Below, in pieces: positions 37,074-46,462 of a DNA stretch of 64,000 bases (positions within the stretch are counted from its first letter, which is position 1; the number at the start of each line of letters is the position of its first letter). The translations under genes were made by a program, and so were the position numbers. The notes beneath the pieces are model-generated. The model saw only the letters and a program-made list of their open reading frames with translations, did no database searches and was not told the DNA's origin. This DNA comes from Rhodovulum euryhalinum (GTDB taxonomy: Bacteria; Pseudomonadota; Alphaproteobacteria; Rhodobacterales; Rhodobacteraceae): the NCBI RefSeq assembly GCF_004342445.1, contig NZ_SLWW01000001.1:310001-374000 (forward strand). Direction: 5' to 3'.

Positions 37074-37103
37074 ACGGCGCGAGGGGAATGCCCCCCGCGC
37101 CGT
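37074..37103 (-). terminator. Intercistronic hairpin between the PotD-like and PotA-like genes
   Basis: ACGGCGCG pairs with CGCGCCGT, and inside it GGGG pairs with CCCC, giving a long GC stem in the 61-nt gap after the binding-protein gene. Such structures usually protect the binding-protein mRNA and reduce read-through, giving the binding protein excess over the membrane components. Confidence 0.6.
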
Positions 37104-37114
37104 CACGCACGCGA

Positions 37115-38245
37115 TCACGCGTTTGTCAGCTTCTCGACATATTCCTCGCGCACGGCCGAGAACCAGGGTGTGAACATCGGCCACCACCAAAGCTTCTCGA
37201 TCGAGTCGCCAGGATAGGCGAAGGCGAAGGCCTCCTTGTTGGCCTCGCTCAGGTGATCGGCAGACCCCACCGCCGCCGAGTTGTAGCCGGTCGCGTTGGA
37301 GAACATGCCGCCGATTTCCGGGCTGAGCAGGAAGTTGAGGAATTCGTAGGCCTGATCGACGTTCTCGGCGCCCGAGGGAATCGCCGCGGTGTCCATCCAC
37401 GCCAGCGCGCCCTCTTTCGGCGCGCCGTAGCGCCACTTGGGATCGACGTCGATATGCAGCTTGATGCCGGTGGTGTCCCAGGTCTGGCCGATGGTGCAGC
37501 CCGCGTCGGTGAAGGCGCCGGTCGCCTCGGTCGCGTTGTTCCAGAACGCGCCGAGGTTCGCCTTGTGCTTGGCGGCAAAGGCCACGCAGGCGTCGAAGAT
37601 GCGGCGGTTGTCCTCTTCGGTCTTGTAGACGTCCATGCCGCGGTTCGAGGGCACCTCGCCGATGGCGTCGAGGTAGAGCGCAAGGCTCGTCAGCACCGAT
37701 TTCTGGCGCACGGCGACCTTGCCCGCCAGCCCGTCGGCCCAGAGATGGGCATAGGACAGCTCGCCCGGCGCGATATCGAGGGCGCTCGAATCCCAGGTGA
37801 TGCCCTCGGTGCCCCAGTCGAACGGCACCAGATACCGCTTGCCGCGGTGGGCCGCGCCCAGTTCCAGCGAGGACCGCCACAGCGCGGGCTGGATCTGGTC
37901 GACCTTCAGCTTGGTCTCGTCGATCTCGGCCAGTAGGTTGCCTTCGTCATAGTTCGGCCGGGTGTCCACCGACGGGAACAGGATGTCGAAGCCCTTGCCG
38001 CCCGCGGCGCGCAGCTTGGAGGCGGCCTCTTCGTTCGAGCCGTAGGTCGAGACGTTGACCGTGATGCCGGTGGCCTTGGTGAAGGCCTCGGTGATCTCGC
38101 CCGACTGGAAGTAGTCGCCCCAGGCGAACACGTTGACCTCGCCCGACGAGGCGAGCGCGCGGCGCGCGATCAGCGGCGCGGCAAGCGCTGCCGTGCCGGT
38201 GGCCAGCACCGCGCGGCGGGTAAGGGGAAGGGCTTTCCTCTGCAT
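37115..38245 (-). CDS. ABC transporter substrate-binding protein, PotD type
   Basis: A 376-aa family 1/PotD-like binding protein. The N-terminus LTRRAVLATGTAALAAPLIA carries a twin-arginine motif, so Tat export is likely. The mature protein starts with VNVFAWGDYFQSGE, the usual PotD opening strand. It heads the operon PotD-A-B-C-PHP. ATG at 38245 with AGGAG upstream. Polyamine as ligand cannot be assumed; the operon's phosphoesterase suggests a phosphorylated or phosphonate substrate is also possible. Confidence 0.88.
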   Translation of the reverse strand: MQRKALPLTRRAVLATGTAALAAPLIARRALASSGEVNVFAWGDYFQSGEITEAFTKATGITVNVSTYGSNEEAASKLRAAGGKGFDILFPSVDTRPNYDEGNLLAEIDETKLKVDQIQPALWRSSLELGAAHRGKRYLVPFDWGTEGITWDSSALDIAPGELSYAHLWADGLAGKVAVRQKSVLTSLALYLDAIGEVPSNRGMDVYKTEEDNRRIFDACVAFAAKHKANLGAFWNNATEATGAFTDAGCTIGQTWDTTGIKLHIDVDPKWRYGAPKEGALAWMDTAAIPSGAENVDQAYEFLNFLLSPEIGGMFSNATGYNSAAVGSADHLSEANKEAFAFAYPGDSIEKLWWWPMFTPWFSAVREEYVEKLTNA

Positions 38246-38328
38246 CTCGTAATCTCCTGACAGACGGCATGACGGGGTGCGTCCTGCACCCGTTCCCGAC
38301 GCCGTTAACCGCGGGATGTGACAGACAT

Positions 38329-38343
38329 GTGTCGCAGCGACAC
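38329..38343. promoter_or_regulatory. Palindromic operator candidate GTGTCGC-A-GCGACAC
   Basis: A perfect 7-1-7 palindrome in the 260-nt divergent region between the PotD-like gene and the FabI-like gene. A dimeric regulator could bind here and control one or both arms. It is too compact to be a useful terminator, and the binding protein is unknown. Confidence 0.45.
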
Positions 38344-38505
38344 GATACCGGGACAGGCGCCGATGGCAAGCGGTTGGCCATGGGACATCCCCCGCGGACA
38401 ACCAAAAGCGCCTGCGGAACAACCCATGGCGGATTTCGCGGGACTGTAACACGGCCGACATGTGGCGGCCCTAGGCTGCCCCGGCACGGAATATCAGGAG
38501 TCCCC

Positions 38506-39270
38506 ATGTTCTCACTCGAAGGCCAGACCGCCCTGGTCGTGGGCGTCGCGAATGAGCAGTCGATCGCCTGGGGGTGCGCCCGGGCGCTACGCGCCCAGGG
38601 AGCACGGCTGGCGATGACCTGGCTCAACGACAAGGCCGAACCCCATGTCCGCCCGCTGGCGGAACAGATCGGCGCCGAGATCGTCGCGCCGCTCGACGTG
38701 CGCGACGCGGTCCAGATGGACCCGCTGTTCGCCGAGATCGCCGCGCGCTGGGGCCGGCTGGACACGCTGGTCCATTCCATCGCCTTCTGCCCGCGCGACG
38801 ATCTGCACGGGCGGGTGATCGACTGTTCGGCCGAGGGTTTCGGGCTGGCGATGGACATCTCGGTCCATTCCTTCCTGCGGATGATCCGCCGGGCAGAGCC
38901 GCTGATGCCCGAGGGCGGCACCTGCATCACAGTCTCGTTCCAGGGCGCAAGCCGGGTGGTCGAGCACTACAATGTCATGGGCCCAGTCAAGGCCGCGCTC
39001 GAATCGGCGGTGCGCTATGCTGCCGCCGAACTGGGGCCCAAGGGCATCTCGGTCCACGCGCTCAGCCCCGGGCCGCTGGCGACGCGGGCAGCCTCGGGGA
39101 TCGCCGAGTTCGACGAACTGCTCGATGCCGCCGCCAGCCGCGCGCCGACCCATCACCTGGCCACGATCGAGGATGTGGGCGCCTATTGCGCCTTTCTCGC
39201 CAGCCGCGAGGCCGCCAACGTCACCGGCGGGGTGCACCCCGTCGATGGCGGCTACTCCATCGTCGCATAA
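38506..39270 (+). CDS. fabI: FabI-like enoyl-[acyl-carrier-protein] reductase
   Basis: A 254-aa SDR of the FabI class: cofactor motif VGVANEQSIAWGCARAL (~11-27) and active-site Tyr155/Lys162 in YNVMGPVKAALE. The first active-site Tyr of FabI (Tyr146 in E. coli, in TYLG) is Phe145 here (SFQG). The enzyme should reduce an enoyl-thioester with NAD(P)H, but the substitution and operon partners suggest a specialised paralogue rather than the housekeeping enzyme. ATG at 38506 with CAGGAG 5 nt upstream. The DUF3141 gene follows after 12 nt. Confidence 0.85.
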   Translation: MFSLEGQTALVVGVANEQSIAWGCARALRAQGARLAMTWLNDKAEPHVRPLAEQIGAEIVAPLDVRDAVQMDPLFAEIAARWGRLDTLVHSIAFCPRDDLHGRVIDCSAEGFGLAMDISVHSFLRMIRRAEPLMPEGGTCITVSFQGASRVVEHYNVMGPVKAALESAVRYAAAELGPKGISVHALSPGPLATRAASGIAEFDELLDAAASRAPTHHLATIEDVGAYCAFLASREAANVTGGVHPVDGGYSIVA

Positions 39271-39282
39271 GGACAAGAACGC

Positions 39283-41757
39283 ATGCAGACCGCCTCGCCC
39301 CGCCCCTCGACGCTTGAAGCCGCGGACATGATTTCCGAAACGCTCGGGGGCATGGGCGCCCTGCCGCAGGACTGGCTGGCCGGCGCCGGCGCCCATGCCG
39401 GAGAGTTGCTTGACGGCGCGCAGCTGATGCGCACCGTCGCCGCCCGGCACGGCAACGTGATCTTCGACGGCCACACCGCCCGGGCGCGCGCCGCGTTCGA
39501 GGCGCTGTCGGCGGCCGGCACCGCCAGTGCCCGGAACGAGACGCCCCTGCCATCGGCCCTTGCCGACTGGATGCGCGATGCGGGCGAGCGCTGGGTGCTG
39601 ACGCTGGATCTGTTGCGCGAGCGGGGCGACATCTTCCGCGCGCACGAGGCCGCGGGCTGCCCGCCGGTGCTGATCTACGACTACGAGATGATCGTCGACG
39701 GCGCCGACCTGGACCACCCCTGCAACTACCAGCTCTTGCGGATCGTCCCGCCCGAGGGTGTCGAGGTGCACGACTTCAAGCGGCCCTACATCATCATCGA
39801 CCCGCGTGCGGGGCACGGCGGCGGCATCGGCGGGTTCAAGCCCGACAGCCAGGTCGGCGTGGCGCTGGCCGATGGCCACCCGGTCTATTTCGTGGCCTTC
39901 GGGCGCACACCCGTTCCGGGCCAGACGCTGGCCGACGTCACCCGCGCCGAGGCCGAGTTCGTGCGCGAGGTCACCCGCCGCCATCCCGACGCCTCCAAGC
40001 CCGTCGTCATCGGCAATTGCCAGGGCGGCTGGGCCACACTGCTGCTGGCGGCGTCCAACCCCGACCTCACGGGCCCGATCGTACTGAACGGCGCGCCGGT
40101 GGCCACCTGGTCGGGCGAGGTGGGCAAGCACCCGATGCGCTACAACGCCGGGATCCTCGGCGGCACCTGGCAGCCGATGCTGTGGTCGGACCTGGGCGGC
40201 GGCGTCTTCGACGGCGCGAACCTGGTGATGAACTTCGAGATGCTGAACCCCGGCCGCACCTGGTTCCGCAAGTATGCCGACATGATGGCCGATATCGACG
40301 ATCCCAAGGCCCGCCAGCGGTTCCTGGAATTCGAACGCTGGTGGGGCGGCTTCTTCATGCTGAACGAGGCCGAGATCCGCTGGATCGTCGAACAGCTTTT
40401 CGTCGGCAACCGCCTGACCAGGAACACCGCGATGCTGGAACCCGGCCGGCTGGTCGACATCAAGCAGATCCGTGCGCCGATCATCGTCTTCGCCAGCCAC
40501 GGCGACAACATCACGCCGCCCCAGCAGGCGCTGAACTGGATCCTCGACGCCTATGCCGGGGTCGACGAGATCCGCATCCGCGGCCAGCGCATCGTCTACA
40601 TGGTGCACGAAGAGGTCGGCCACCTGGGCATCTTCGTCTCCTCGACCATCGCGAAAAAGGAACATACCGAGGTCTCGTCCACGCTGAAGACCATCGAGGC
40701 GCTGGCGCCCGGGCTCTACGAGATGAGGATCGACGCGGTGAAGGGCGCGGGCACGGCCAAGAGCTTTCACGTCAGCTTTGCCGAGCGCAGCTTTGCCGAT
40801 CTCGAGGCACTGGGCGGCACCCGCGACGAAGAGGTGGCCTTCGCCGCGGTGGCGCGGGCCAGCCAGATGCAGTCCGAGGCCTATGACACGCTGGTCCGTC
40901 CGGTGCTGCGCGCAACCGTCAGCCCCCGCGCGGCCGAGGCGGCACGCGCGCTGCACCCGCTGCGCACCCAGCGGCTGGCGCTGTCCTCGCTGAACCCCGC
41001 GATGGCGGCCCTTGCCACCGCCGCCGAACGGGTCCGCGAGGCCCGCGAGCCTGCCGATCCGGCCAACCCCTTCCTGGCACTGGAGCGGGTGGCCATCGAC
41101 GTCACCGAGCAATGGATCGACCTCGCCCGCGACCTGCGCGACGCGGCCTACGAGATGAGCTTTCACATGATGTGGAACAACCCCTGGGCGCGCGCCTTCG
41201 GCCAGTCCCAGGCGCCGCGCCGCACCCGCAAGACCGAGGACGAACTGCGCGCGCTGCCCATCGTGCAGGCCGCGCTGGCGCACGTGGCCCAGGGCGGCTT
41301 CGTCGAGGCGGTGATCCGGATGCTGGTGCTGCTGGCCGAGAGCCGCCAATCGGTCCGGCGCGACCGGCTTGAACGCTCGGCCCGGGTGCTGAACCGCGAT
41401 GCGCCGTTCCGCGACCTGCCGATGGAGGTGCGCGCCCACATCATCCACGAACAGACCCTGATCGCCACCTACGACCCCGAAGGCGCCATCGCCACGCTGC
41501 CGCGCCTGTTGCCCGACCCCGAGGCGCGCGATCTGGCCGCCCGCGTCGTCCAGTATGTCCCCGGCCCTATCGACGAGATGGCGCCGCACACGCTGGAGAT
41601 GCTGAACCGGTTCCGCAGCGTGCTGGGGCTTGGCCCGGTGACCGCCGACGTGCTGGACGACCCGCTGGCCGAGGCGCCCGAGGGGACGGGGGATGCGGCC
41701 CCGGCCGCCCGTCCGCGCCGCCGCGCCGCCCCGCGCACCGGGGAGGCCGCCGAATGA
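39283..41757 (+). CDS. DUF3141 protein, PHA-synthase-like alpha/beta hydrolase
   Basis: An 824-aa protein. The central alpha/beta-hydrolase domain (~110-460) has a lipase box with cysteine nucleophile, GNCQGG (Cys246), as in polyhydroxyalkanoate synthases, and plausible triad partners Asp408 (ASHGDN) and His447 (EEVGHLG). The C-terminal ~350 residues are helical with an Ala/Arg-rich tail and match nothing I recognise. DUF3141 proteins are usually annotated as poly(3-hydroxyalkanoate) synthetase-like but their reaction is not settled. The stop overlaps the next gene by 4 nt, tying it to the CoA-transferase. Confidence 0.83.
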   Translation: MQTASPRPSTLEAADMISETLGGMGALPQDWLAGAGAHAGELLDGAQLMRTVAARHGNVIFDGHTARARAAFEALSAAGTASARNETPLPSALADWMRDAGERWVLTLDLLRERGDIFRAHEAAGCPPVLIYDYEMIVDGADLDHPCNYQLLRIVPPEGVEVHDFKRPYIIIDPRAGHGGGIGGFKPDSQVGVALADGHPVYFVAFGRTPVPGQTLADVTRAEAEFVREVTRRHPDASKPVVIGNCQGGWATLLLAASNPDLTGPIVLNGAPVATWSGEVGKHPMRYNAGILGGTWQPMLWSDLGGGVFDGANLVMNFEMLNPGRTWFRKYADMMADIDDPKARQRFLEFERWWGGFFMLNEAEIRWIVEQLFVGNRLTRNTAMLEPGRLVDIKQIRAPIIVFASHGDNITPPQQALNWILDAYAGVDEIRIRGQRIVYMVHEEVGHLGIFVSSTIAKKEHTEVSSTLKTIEALAPGLYEMRIDAVKGAGTAKSFHVSFAERSFADLEALGGTRDEEVAFAAVARASQMQSEAYDTLVRPVLRATVSPRAAEAARALHPLRTQRLALSSLNPAMAALATAAERVREAREPADPANPFLALERVAIDVTEQWIDLARDLRDAAYEMSFHMMWNNPWARAFGQSQAPRRTRKTEDELRALPIVQAALAHVAQGGFVEAVIRMLVLLAESRQSVRRDRLERSARVLNRDAPFRDLPMEVRAHIIHEQTLIATYDPEGAIATLPRLLPDPEARDLAARVVQYVPGPIDEMAPHTLEMLNRFRSVLGLGPVTADVLDDPLAEAPEGTGDAAPAARPRRRAAPRTGEAAE

Positions 41758-42407
41758 AGGCGGCGCTGAAGCCCGAGGACGCGGCCGCGATGATCCCCGA
41801 AGGCGCGGTGCTCTTGATCGGCGGGTTCATGGGCGTGGGCTCGCCGCACCGGCTGATCGACGCGATTGTGGCCCGCGGCGTCAGCGGGCTGACCATCGTC
41901 GGCAACGACACCTGCCGGCCGGGCCAGGGCGTGGGCAAGCTGATCGACGCGGGCCTCGTGACCCGCGCCATCGTCAGCCATATCGGCCTGAACCCCGAGG
42001 CCCAGCGCCGGATGATCGCGGGCGAAATGGAGATCGAACTGGTCCCCCAGGGCACGCTGGTCGAACGCATCCGCGCGGGCGGCGTGGGCCTCGGCGGCGT
42101 GCTGACCCCGACCGGCGTCGGCACGCTGGTCGAGGAGGGCAAGCAGGTGATCGAGATCGATGGCCAGAAGTTCCTGCTGGAAAAGCCGATCCGCGGCGAT
42201 TTCGCGCTGCTGGACGCGCGCCAGGCCGATTACGTGGGCAACCTCGAATACACGCTGACCGCGCACAACTTCAATCCGATCATGGCGCTGGCCGCCGACA
42301 CGGTGATCGCCGAGCCGCACCACATCCTGCCCGTGGGCATGATCCCGCCCGACGCGGTCAAGACGCCGGGCGTGCTGGTCGACTACCTTCTGGAAAGGGC
42401 GCAGTGA
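41754..42407 (+). CDS. atoD: 3-oxoacid CoA-transferase subunit A (AtoD/ScoA-like)
   Basis: A 217-aa alpha subunit of a class I CoA-transferase: [20 protein letters not shown] (~16-35), the CoA-binding TIVGNDT (~47) and the SHIGLNP segment (~74). It overlaps the DUF3141 gene and the beta subunit (41754/41757 and 42407). The heterodimer would activate acetoacetate or another short 3-oxoacid or carboxylate by CoA exchange. Confidence 0.9.
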   Translation: MKAALKPEDAAAMIPEGAVLLIGGFMGVGSPHRLIDAIVARGVSGLTIVGNDTCRPGQGVGKLIDAGLVTRAIVSHIGLNPEAQRRMIAGEMEIELVPQGTLVERIRAGGVGLGGVLTPTGVGTLVEEGKQVIEIDGQKFLLEKPIRGDFALLDARQADYVGNLEYTLTAHNFNPIMALAADTVIAEPHHILPVGMIPPDAVKTPGVLVDYLLERAQ

Positions 42408-43060
42408 TGGACGCCAAGGAAATCATCGCCCGCCGCGTCGCGCGGGAACTGAGCCCCGGGATGCTGGTCAATCTCGGCATCGGGCTGCCCTCGATGGTGG
42501 CAAGCTTCGTGCCCGATGGCCTGCAGGTGTTCTTTCAGGCCGAGAACGGCGTGATCGGCCTTGGCGCCCGCCCGCCCGAGGGGATGGAGGACCGCGACCT
42601 GACCGATGCGGGCGGCGGCTTCGTCACCGCCGTGCCGGGCGCGGCCTCGATCGACAGCGCGATGAGCTTCGGGCTGATCCGGGGCGGGCATCTGGACATG
42701 ACGGTGCTGGGTGGGTTGCAGGTCGACGAGAAGGGGCATCTGGCGAACTGGATGGTACCCGGCAAGATGGTACCCGGCATGGGCGGCGCGATGGATCTGG
42801 TCACCGGGGCGCGGCGCGTGGTGGTGGCGATGGTCCACGCCTCGCGCGGCGAGCCCAAGATCGTGCCGGAATGTACCCTTCCGCTGACCGCCGCCCGCCG
42901 GGTCAGCCTGATCGTGACCGAGATGGCCGTGATCGAGCCGACCGACGAGGGTCTCGTGCTGCGCGAAACCGGGCCGGGTGTCTCGGCAAAAGATGTCGTG
43001 GCCGCGACCGCCGCAAGGCTGATCGTTCCGCCGGATATCCCGAAGATGGACTTGGCGTGA
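42407..43060 (+). CDS. atoA: 3-oxoacid CoA-transferase subunit B (AtoA/ScoB-like)
   Basis: A 217-aa beta subunit with the catalytic glutamate in QAENGVIGLG (~45), LVNLGIGLPSMV (~20) and GGLQVDEKGHLANWMVPGK. ATG at 42407 overlaps the A-subunit stop by 1 nt (TGATG). It is the last gene of the FabI-DUF3141-AtoDA unit; 12 nt separate its stop from the convergent ABC permease. Confidence 0.9.
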   Translation: MDAKEIIARRVARELSPGMLVNLGIGLPSMVASFVPDGLQVFFQAENGVIGLGARPPEGMEDRDLTDAGGGFVTAVPGAASIDSAMSFGLIRGGHLDMTVLGGLQVDEKGHLANWMVPGKMVPGMGGAMDLVTGARRVVVAMVHASRGEPKIVPECTLPLTAARRVSLIVTEMAVIEPTDEGLVLRETGPGVSAKDVVAATAARLIVPPDIPKMDLA

Positions 43061-43072
43061 TGCGAGGGCGTG

Positions 43073-44836
43073 TCACGTCGACACCGCCTGGGCCGGCGGC
43101 ACATCTGCCAGCCGCCAGGGCAGCGCCCCGGGTGCACGGTTCCGCACGATCCGGTCCGCGGCAAGCGCAAGGACCAGGACCAGCATCAGCGACAGCACCG
43201 ACACCGCCGCCGCACCGGTCGAGTTGCCCTCCTGTTGCAGCGCAAAGATCATCACGCCGACCGTCTCGGTTCCCGCCGACCACAGCAGCGCCGACAGTGT
43301 CAGTTCGTTGAAGGCGGTCATCGCGATCAGCACCCCGCCCGCGACCGCGGAAGGCGCGGCCAAGGGGGCGAAGATGCGCAGGATGCGCCGCGCGCTGCCC
43401 GCACCCGCGATCCGGGCGGCCTCGTCCAGCGCAGGCTCCAGCGCCTGCGCCACGCCCGCCAACGGCCGCAGCACCAGCGGCAGGAACCGGGCGAGATAGG
43501 CCACCAGCAGGATCGTGGCCGTGCCATAGATCGAGATGTTCAGGCCCGGCAGCGGCGGCAGGAACACCAGGATCATCGCCAGCGCCAGCACCGTGCCCGG
43601 CACCACGAAGGGCGCGTCGGCCAGCAGGTCGAGACGGCGCAGCAGCGGGTGGCGGCGCACCGCGACAAACCAGGCAAAGGGCAGCGCCACCGCGGCCGAG
43701 ATCAGCGCCGCCGCCATGGACAGCGCCAGCGAATTGCCAAAGGCGCGGCGGATGGTGGGATCGGTCAGCGCGTCGGCGAAATTGGCGAGCGTGAGGGTGC
43801 CAAGGCTCAGCCGCACGCCCAATGCCGGAACCAGCGCGGTGGCCAGCAGCGCCGCGATGGGCGCCAATGTCAGAAGGCCCAGCGCCGCCCACAGCGCAAT
43901 GCCCGCGGGCCACTGCCAGCGCCCGGCCTCGAACCCCGCAAAGGACTGGCCCCGGCCGACCGGCACCGCCAGCCGACGGATCAGCACGGCCCTAAGCGCC
44001 AGCGCCGCGCCAGCCATCGCGATCAGCGCCAGCGCCAGCACCGCGACCTGCCCCAGCACCTGCGGGCCGAATCCGTTCAGGCGCTGGTAGATCAGCGTGG
44101 TCAGCATCGTGAACCGCCCCGGGATGCCCAACAGCGCAGGCACCCCGAAATTGCCGACCGCGGCGGCAAAGGCAAGGATTGCGCCCGCCAGCACCTGCGG
44201 CAGGCAGAGCGGAAGGATCACCCGGGCAAGGATGCGCGGCACCCCCGCGCCCGCGATCCGGGCGGCCTCGACCAGATCGGCGGGGATCGCGATCAGCCCC
44301 GCGCGGACGGCGAGGAACACCAGCGGCATGTGCTCGATCCCCATCAGCCAGACGATTCCGCCCCCGGAATAGAGCGGGTTGCGCACCCCCGGCGGCGGGG
44401 CAAGGCCGAGGGGCGCCAGTATTGGCGAGGTGCTGCCGAACAGTTCGATCCACGCCAGCGCCATGATCTGCGAGGGGATCAGCAGCGGCGAGAGCGCGAG
44501 GAAAGTCAGCGCGATGCGGCCGGGCAGCCGCACCAGCCCCAGCAGCAACGCCAGCGCGGTGCCCAGCGAGACCGACACCAGAGCCGCCCCGGCCGAGGCC
44601 CATAGCGTGTTGACCAAGGCGCGCCGGGCCGCACGGCTGTCGAACGCTTCGCGGATCAGGCCGAGCGTGCGGCCCGCCTCGTCGGGTCCGAACGCCTCGG
44701 CCAGCAGGCTGGCCAGCGGCCATAGCCCGGTCAACACCACGTAGGATGCGATCAGGGCAACGATCAGGTGATCGCCGCCCCGCAGGAGAAGGGCGCGCGC
44801 GCCGGGCGGCGCCGGATTGTGTGCTGTCTCAGCCAC
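43073..44836 (-). CDS. ABC transporter permease, fused double-length (Fbp/Afu type)
   Basis: A 587-aa permease with two homologous halves and about 12 TM segments. Each half has an EAA loop (DLVEAARIAGAGVPRILAR at about residue 200; PALDEAARIAGAGSARRIL at about 465). This single-chain arrangement is typical of Fe(III)/hexose-phosphate FbpB/AfuB permeases. I chose the GTG at 44836 because it overlaps the binding-protein stop by 8 nt; an in-frame ATG at 44875 would overlap by 47 nt. Neither has an ideally spaced ribosome-binding site. Confidence 0.85.
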   Translation of the reverse strand: MAETAHNPAPPGARALLLRGGDHLIVALIASYVVLTGLWPLASLLAEAFGPDEAGRTLGLIREAFDSRAARRALVNTLWASAGAALVSVSLGTALALLLGLVRLPGRIALTFLALSPLLIPSQIMALAWIELFGSTSPILAPLGLAPPPGVRNPLYSGGGIVWLMGIEHMPLVFLAVRAGLIAIPADLVEAARIAGAGVPRILARVILPLCLPQVLAGAILAFAAAVGNFGVPALLGIPGRFTMLTTLIYQRLNGFGPQVLGQVAVLALALIAMAGAALALRAVLIRRLAVPVGRGQSFAGFEAGRWQWPAGIALWAALGLLTLAPIAALLATALVPALGVRLSLGTLTLANFADALTDPTIRRAFGNSLALSMAAALISAAVALPFAWFVAVRRHPLLRRLDLLADAPFVVPGTVLALAMILVFLPPLPGLNISIYGTATILLVAYLARFLPLVLRPLAGVAQALEPALDEAARIAGAGSARRILRIFAPLAAPSAVAGGVLIAMTAFNELTLSALLWSAGTETVGVMIFALQQEGNSTGAAAVSVLSLMLVLVLALAADRIVRNRAPGALPWRLADVPPAQAVST

Positions 44837-45818
44837 CGAAGAGATCGGCAAAGGCCTCCTTGGTCGCCCGGTCATCCGCCAGCATCGTCGACGGATCGGC
44901 GGCGAGGATCCTTAGCGTCGCCGGGTCGGGATAGCCTGCGGGCTGCGCCACGCCTCCAAGGATCGGGAAATAGCCCTGCGCCACCGACTGTTCCTGCGCC
45001 GTGCGGCCAAGCTGCCAGTCGACGAAGACCTTGGCGGCCTCGACATTGTCGCTGTCCTTCAGGATCGCGACGGGCTGGGTGATGGCGGACACCCCCTCGG
45101 CCGGGAACACGAAGTCCACCGGTGAACCCTTGGCCTTGGCGTTCAGCGCCATGTATTCGATGATGATGCCATAGGCCTTTTCGCCGCGCGCCACGGCCTC
45201 GATCACGGTGCCGTTGCCCTGCCCGGCCACCGCGCCGTTGTCGGCCAGCGTCTCGTAATACGTCCAGCCGAACTCGGGCTGCTGCACCATGGTTCCCACA
45301 TGGATCACCGCCGCACCGGAATAGAGCGGGCTGGGCATGATGGTCTGCGCCGCGATCTCGGGTTTGGTCAGGTCGGCCCAGGACGTGGGCGCCTCGGTCA
45401 CCAGGTTGGTGTTGTAGACGATGCCGGTGGTGATCAGCTTGGTTCCGAAGAAGGTCTTGTCGGGGTCGATCACGTCGGCCGGGATGCCCGCAACCGGGGC
45501 CTCGGCATAGGCCAGCAGGCGGCCGTCGGTCTTGAGCTGCGTCATCGCCACGGCGTCGGCGATCAGCATCACGTCGGCAGGGGTGCCACCGGCGGCAAAT
45601 TCGGCCTGCAGCTTGGACATCAGCTCGGTGGTGCCGGTGCGGAACACCTCGACCGTGATCTCGGGGTGGTCCTTGTTGAACGCCTCGACCACGGCGGCCA
45701 TCTGGTCGCTGGGCTGCGAGGTGTAGACGGTGATGGTTCCCGACGCCTGCGCGTGCGCGCCCCCTGACAGGGCGGTTGCGGCAAGAAGGCCGAGGGCGAT
45801 GGAACGCAGCGAGATCAT
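44829..45818 (-). CDS. ABC transporter substrate-binding protein, Fbp/Afu type
   Basis: A 329-aa binding protein with a Sec signal peptide (MISLRSIALGLLAATALSGG, then AHA). The mature start GTITVYTSQPSDQM is the family pattern of FbpA/AfuA-type proteins. Some members bind Fe(III); others, such as Actinobacillus AfuA, bind sugar phosphates. Neighbouring phosphatase and MBL hydrolase genes favour an organophosphate ligand, by inference. ATG at 45818 with GGGAGA upstream. Confidence 0.87.
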   Translation of the reverse strand: MISLRSIALGLLAATALSGGAHAQASGTITVYTSQPSDQMAAVVEAFNKDHPEITVEVFRTGTTELMSKLQAEFAAGGTPADVMLIADAVAMTQLKTDGRLLAYAEAPVAGIPADVIDPDKTFFGTKLITTGIVYNTNLVTEAPTSWADLTKPEIAAQTIMPSPLYSGAAVIHVGTMVQQPEFGWTYYETLADNGAVAGQGNGTVIEAVARGEKAYGIIIEYMALNAKAKGSPVDFVFPAEGVSAITQPVAILKDSDNVEAAKVFVDWQLGRTAQEQSVAQGYFPILGGVAQPAGYPDPATLRILAADPSTMLADDRATKEAFADLFGG

Positions 45819-45859
45819 GGTCTTTCTCCCGGGTGGCTGGTGGTGATCCGGTGCCGGTA

Positions 45860-46462
45860 TCAGCCCGGCGCGACAGATCCGTGACAGAAGCGCGGCGGCC
45901 CGATGCCGTCCACCGGCTGCGCCTGCCAGCCGCCCCGGGGCTGCGGCGCCCACAGCAGGATCTGCCCATTGCCCGGCCTGAGGTAGGGGGCATCCCCCCC
46001 GATCAGCGCGTGAAGCACGCGGGCGACACCGGAATGGGCCACGATCAGCACCGGGGGCGGGCCGTCGATTTCGGCAAGCGCGGCGGCGACCCGGGCATGG
46101 AAGGTCTCGGGGCCCTCGCCGCCGGGCGGGGTCTCGTCCCGGACAAGGGCCGAGCGCGGCCCGCCCTCCAGGGCGCCCCAGCCACGTTCCTTCAGCCCGG
46201 CGAGCAGGTGCGGCGCCAGCCCCAGCGCCCCGGCCACGGGCTGCGCGGTGTCCCGCGCGCGCCGGAGCGGCGAACACCACAGGCTGGCCGGGCGCAGGGG
46301 TCCGGGCAGCGCCGCAAGGCGTTCGGCGGCGGCCTGCGCCTGGTCGCGGCCCCGCGCCGTCAGTGGCAGGTCCATCCATCCGGTCACGCGGTCGGTGGCG
46401 TTGGTCTCGGTCTCGCCGTGGCGGAGGAACAGGAAGGGCCGCTCGAACAGCGGGATCACCAC
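45860..46462 (-). CDS. Histidine phosphatase family protein
   Basis: A 200-aa member of the phosphoglycerate-mutase-like superfamily: catalytic LRHGETETN (~13-21), EGPETF (~118) and second histidine in VAHSGVARVLHAL (~142). No signal peptide, so cytoplasmic. It overlaps the MBL gene by 7 nt (GTG start at 46462) and precedes the binding protein by 41 nt. Inside an ABC-importer operon it probably removes phosphate from an imported phosphoester. Confidence 0.87.
   Translation of the reverse strand: MVIPLFERPFLFLRHGETETNATDRVTGWMDLPLTARGRDQAQAAAERLAALPGPLRPASLWCSPLRRARDTAQPVAGALGLAPHLLAGLKERGWGALEGGPRSALVRDETPPGGEGPETFHARVAAALAEIDGPPPVLIVAHSGVARVLHALIGGDAPYLRPGNGQILLWAPQPRGGWQAQPVDGIGPPRFCHGSVAPG

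Noticed and set aside
38250-38275. CTGTCA-like repeats just upstream of the PotD-like start, possible Pho box
   Set aside because: The two copies are 12 bp apart, not 11, and they overlap the ribosome-binding region, which is the wrong place for an activator site.
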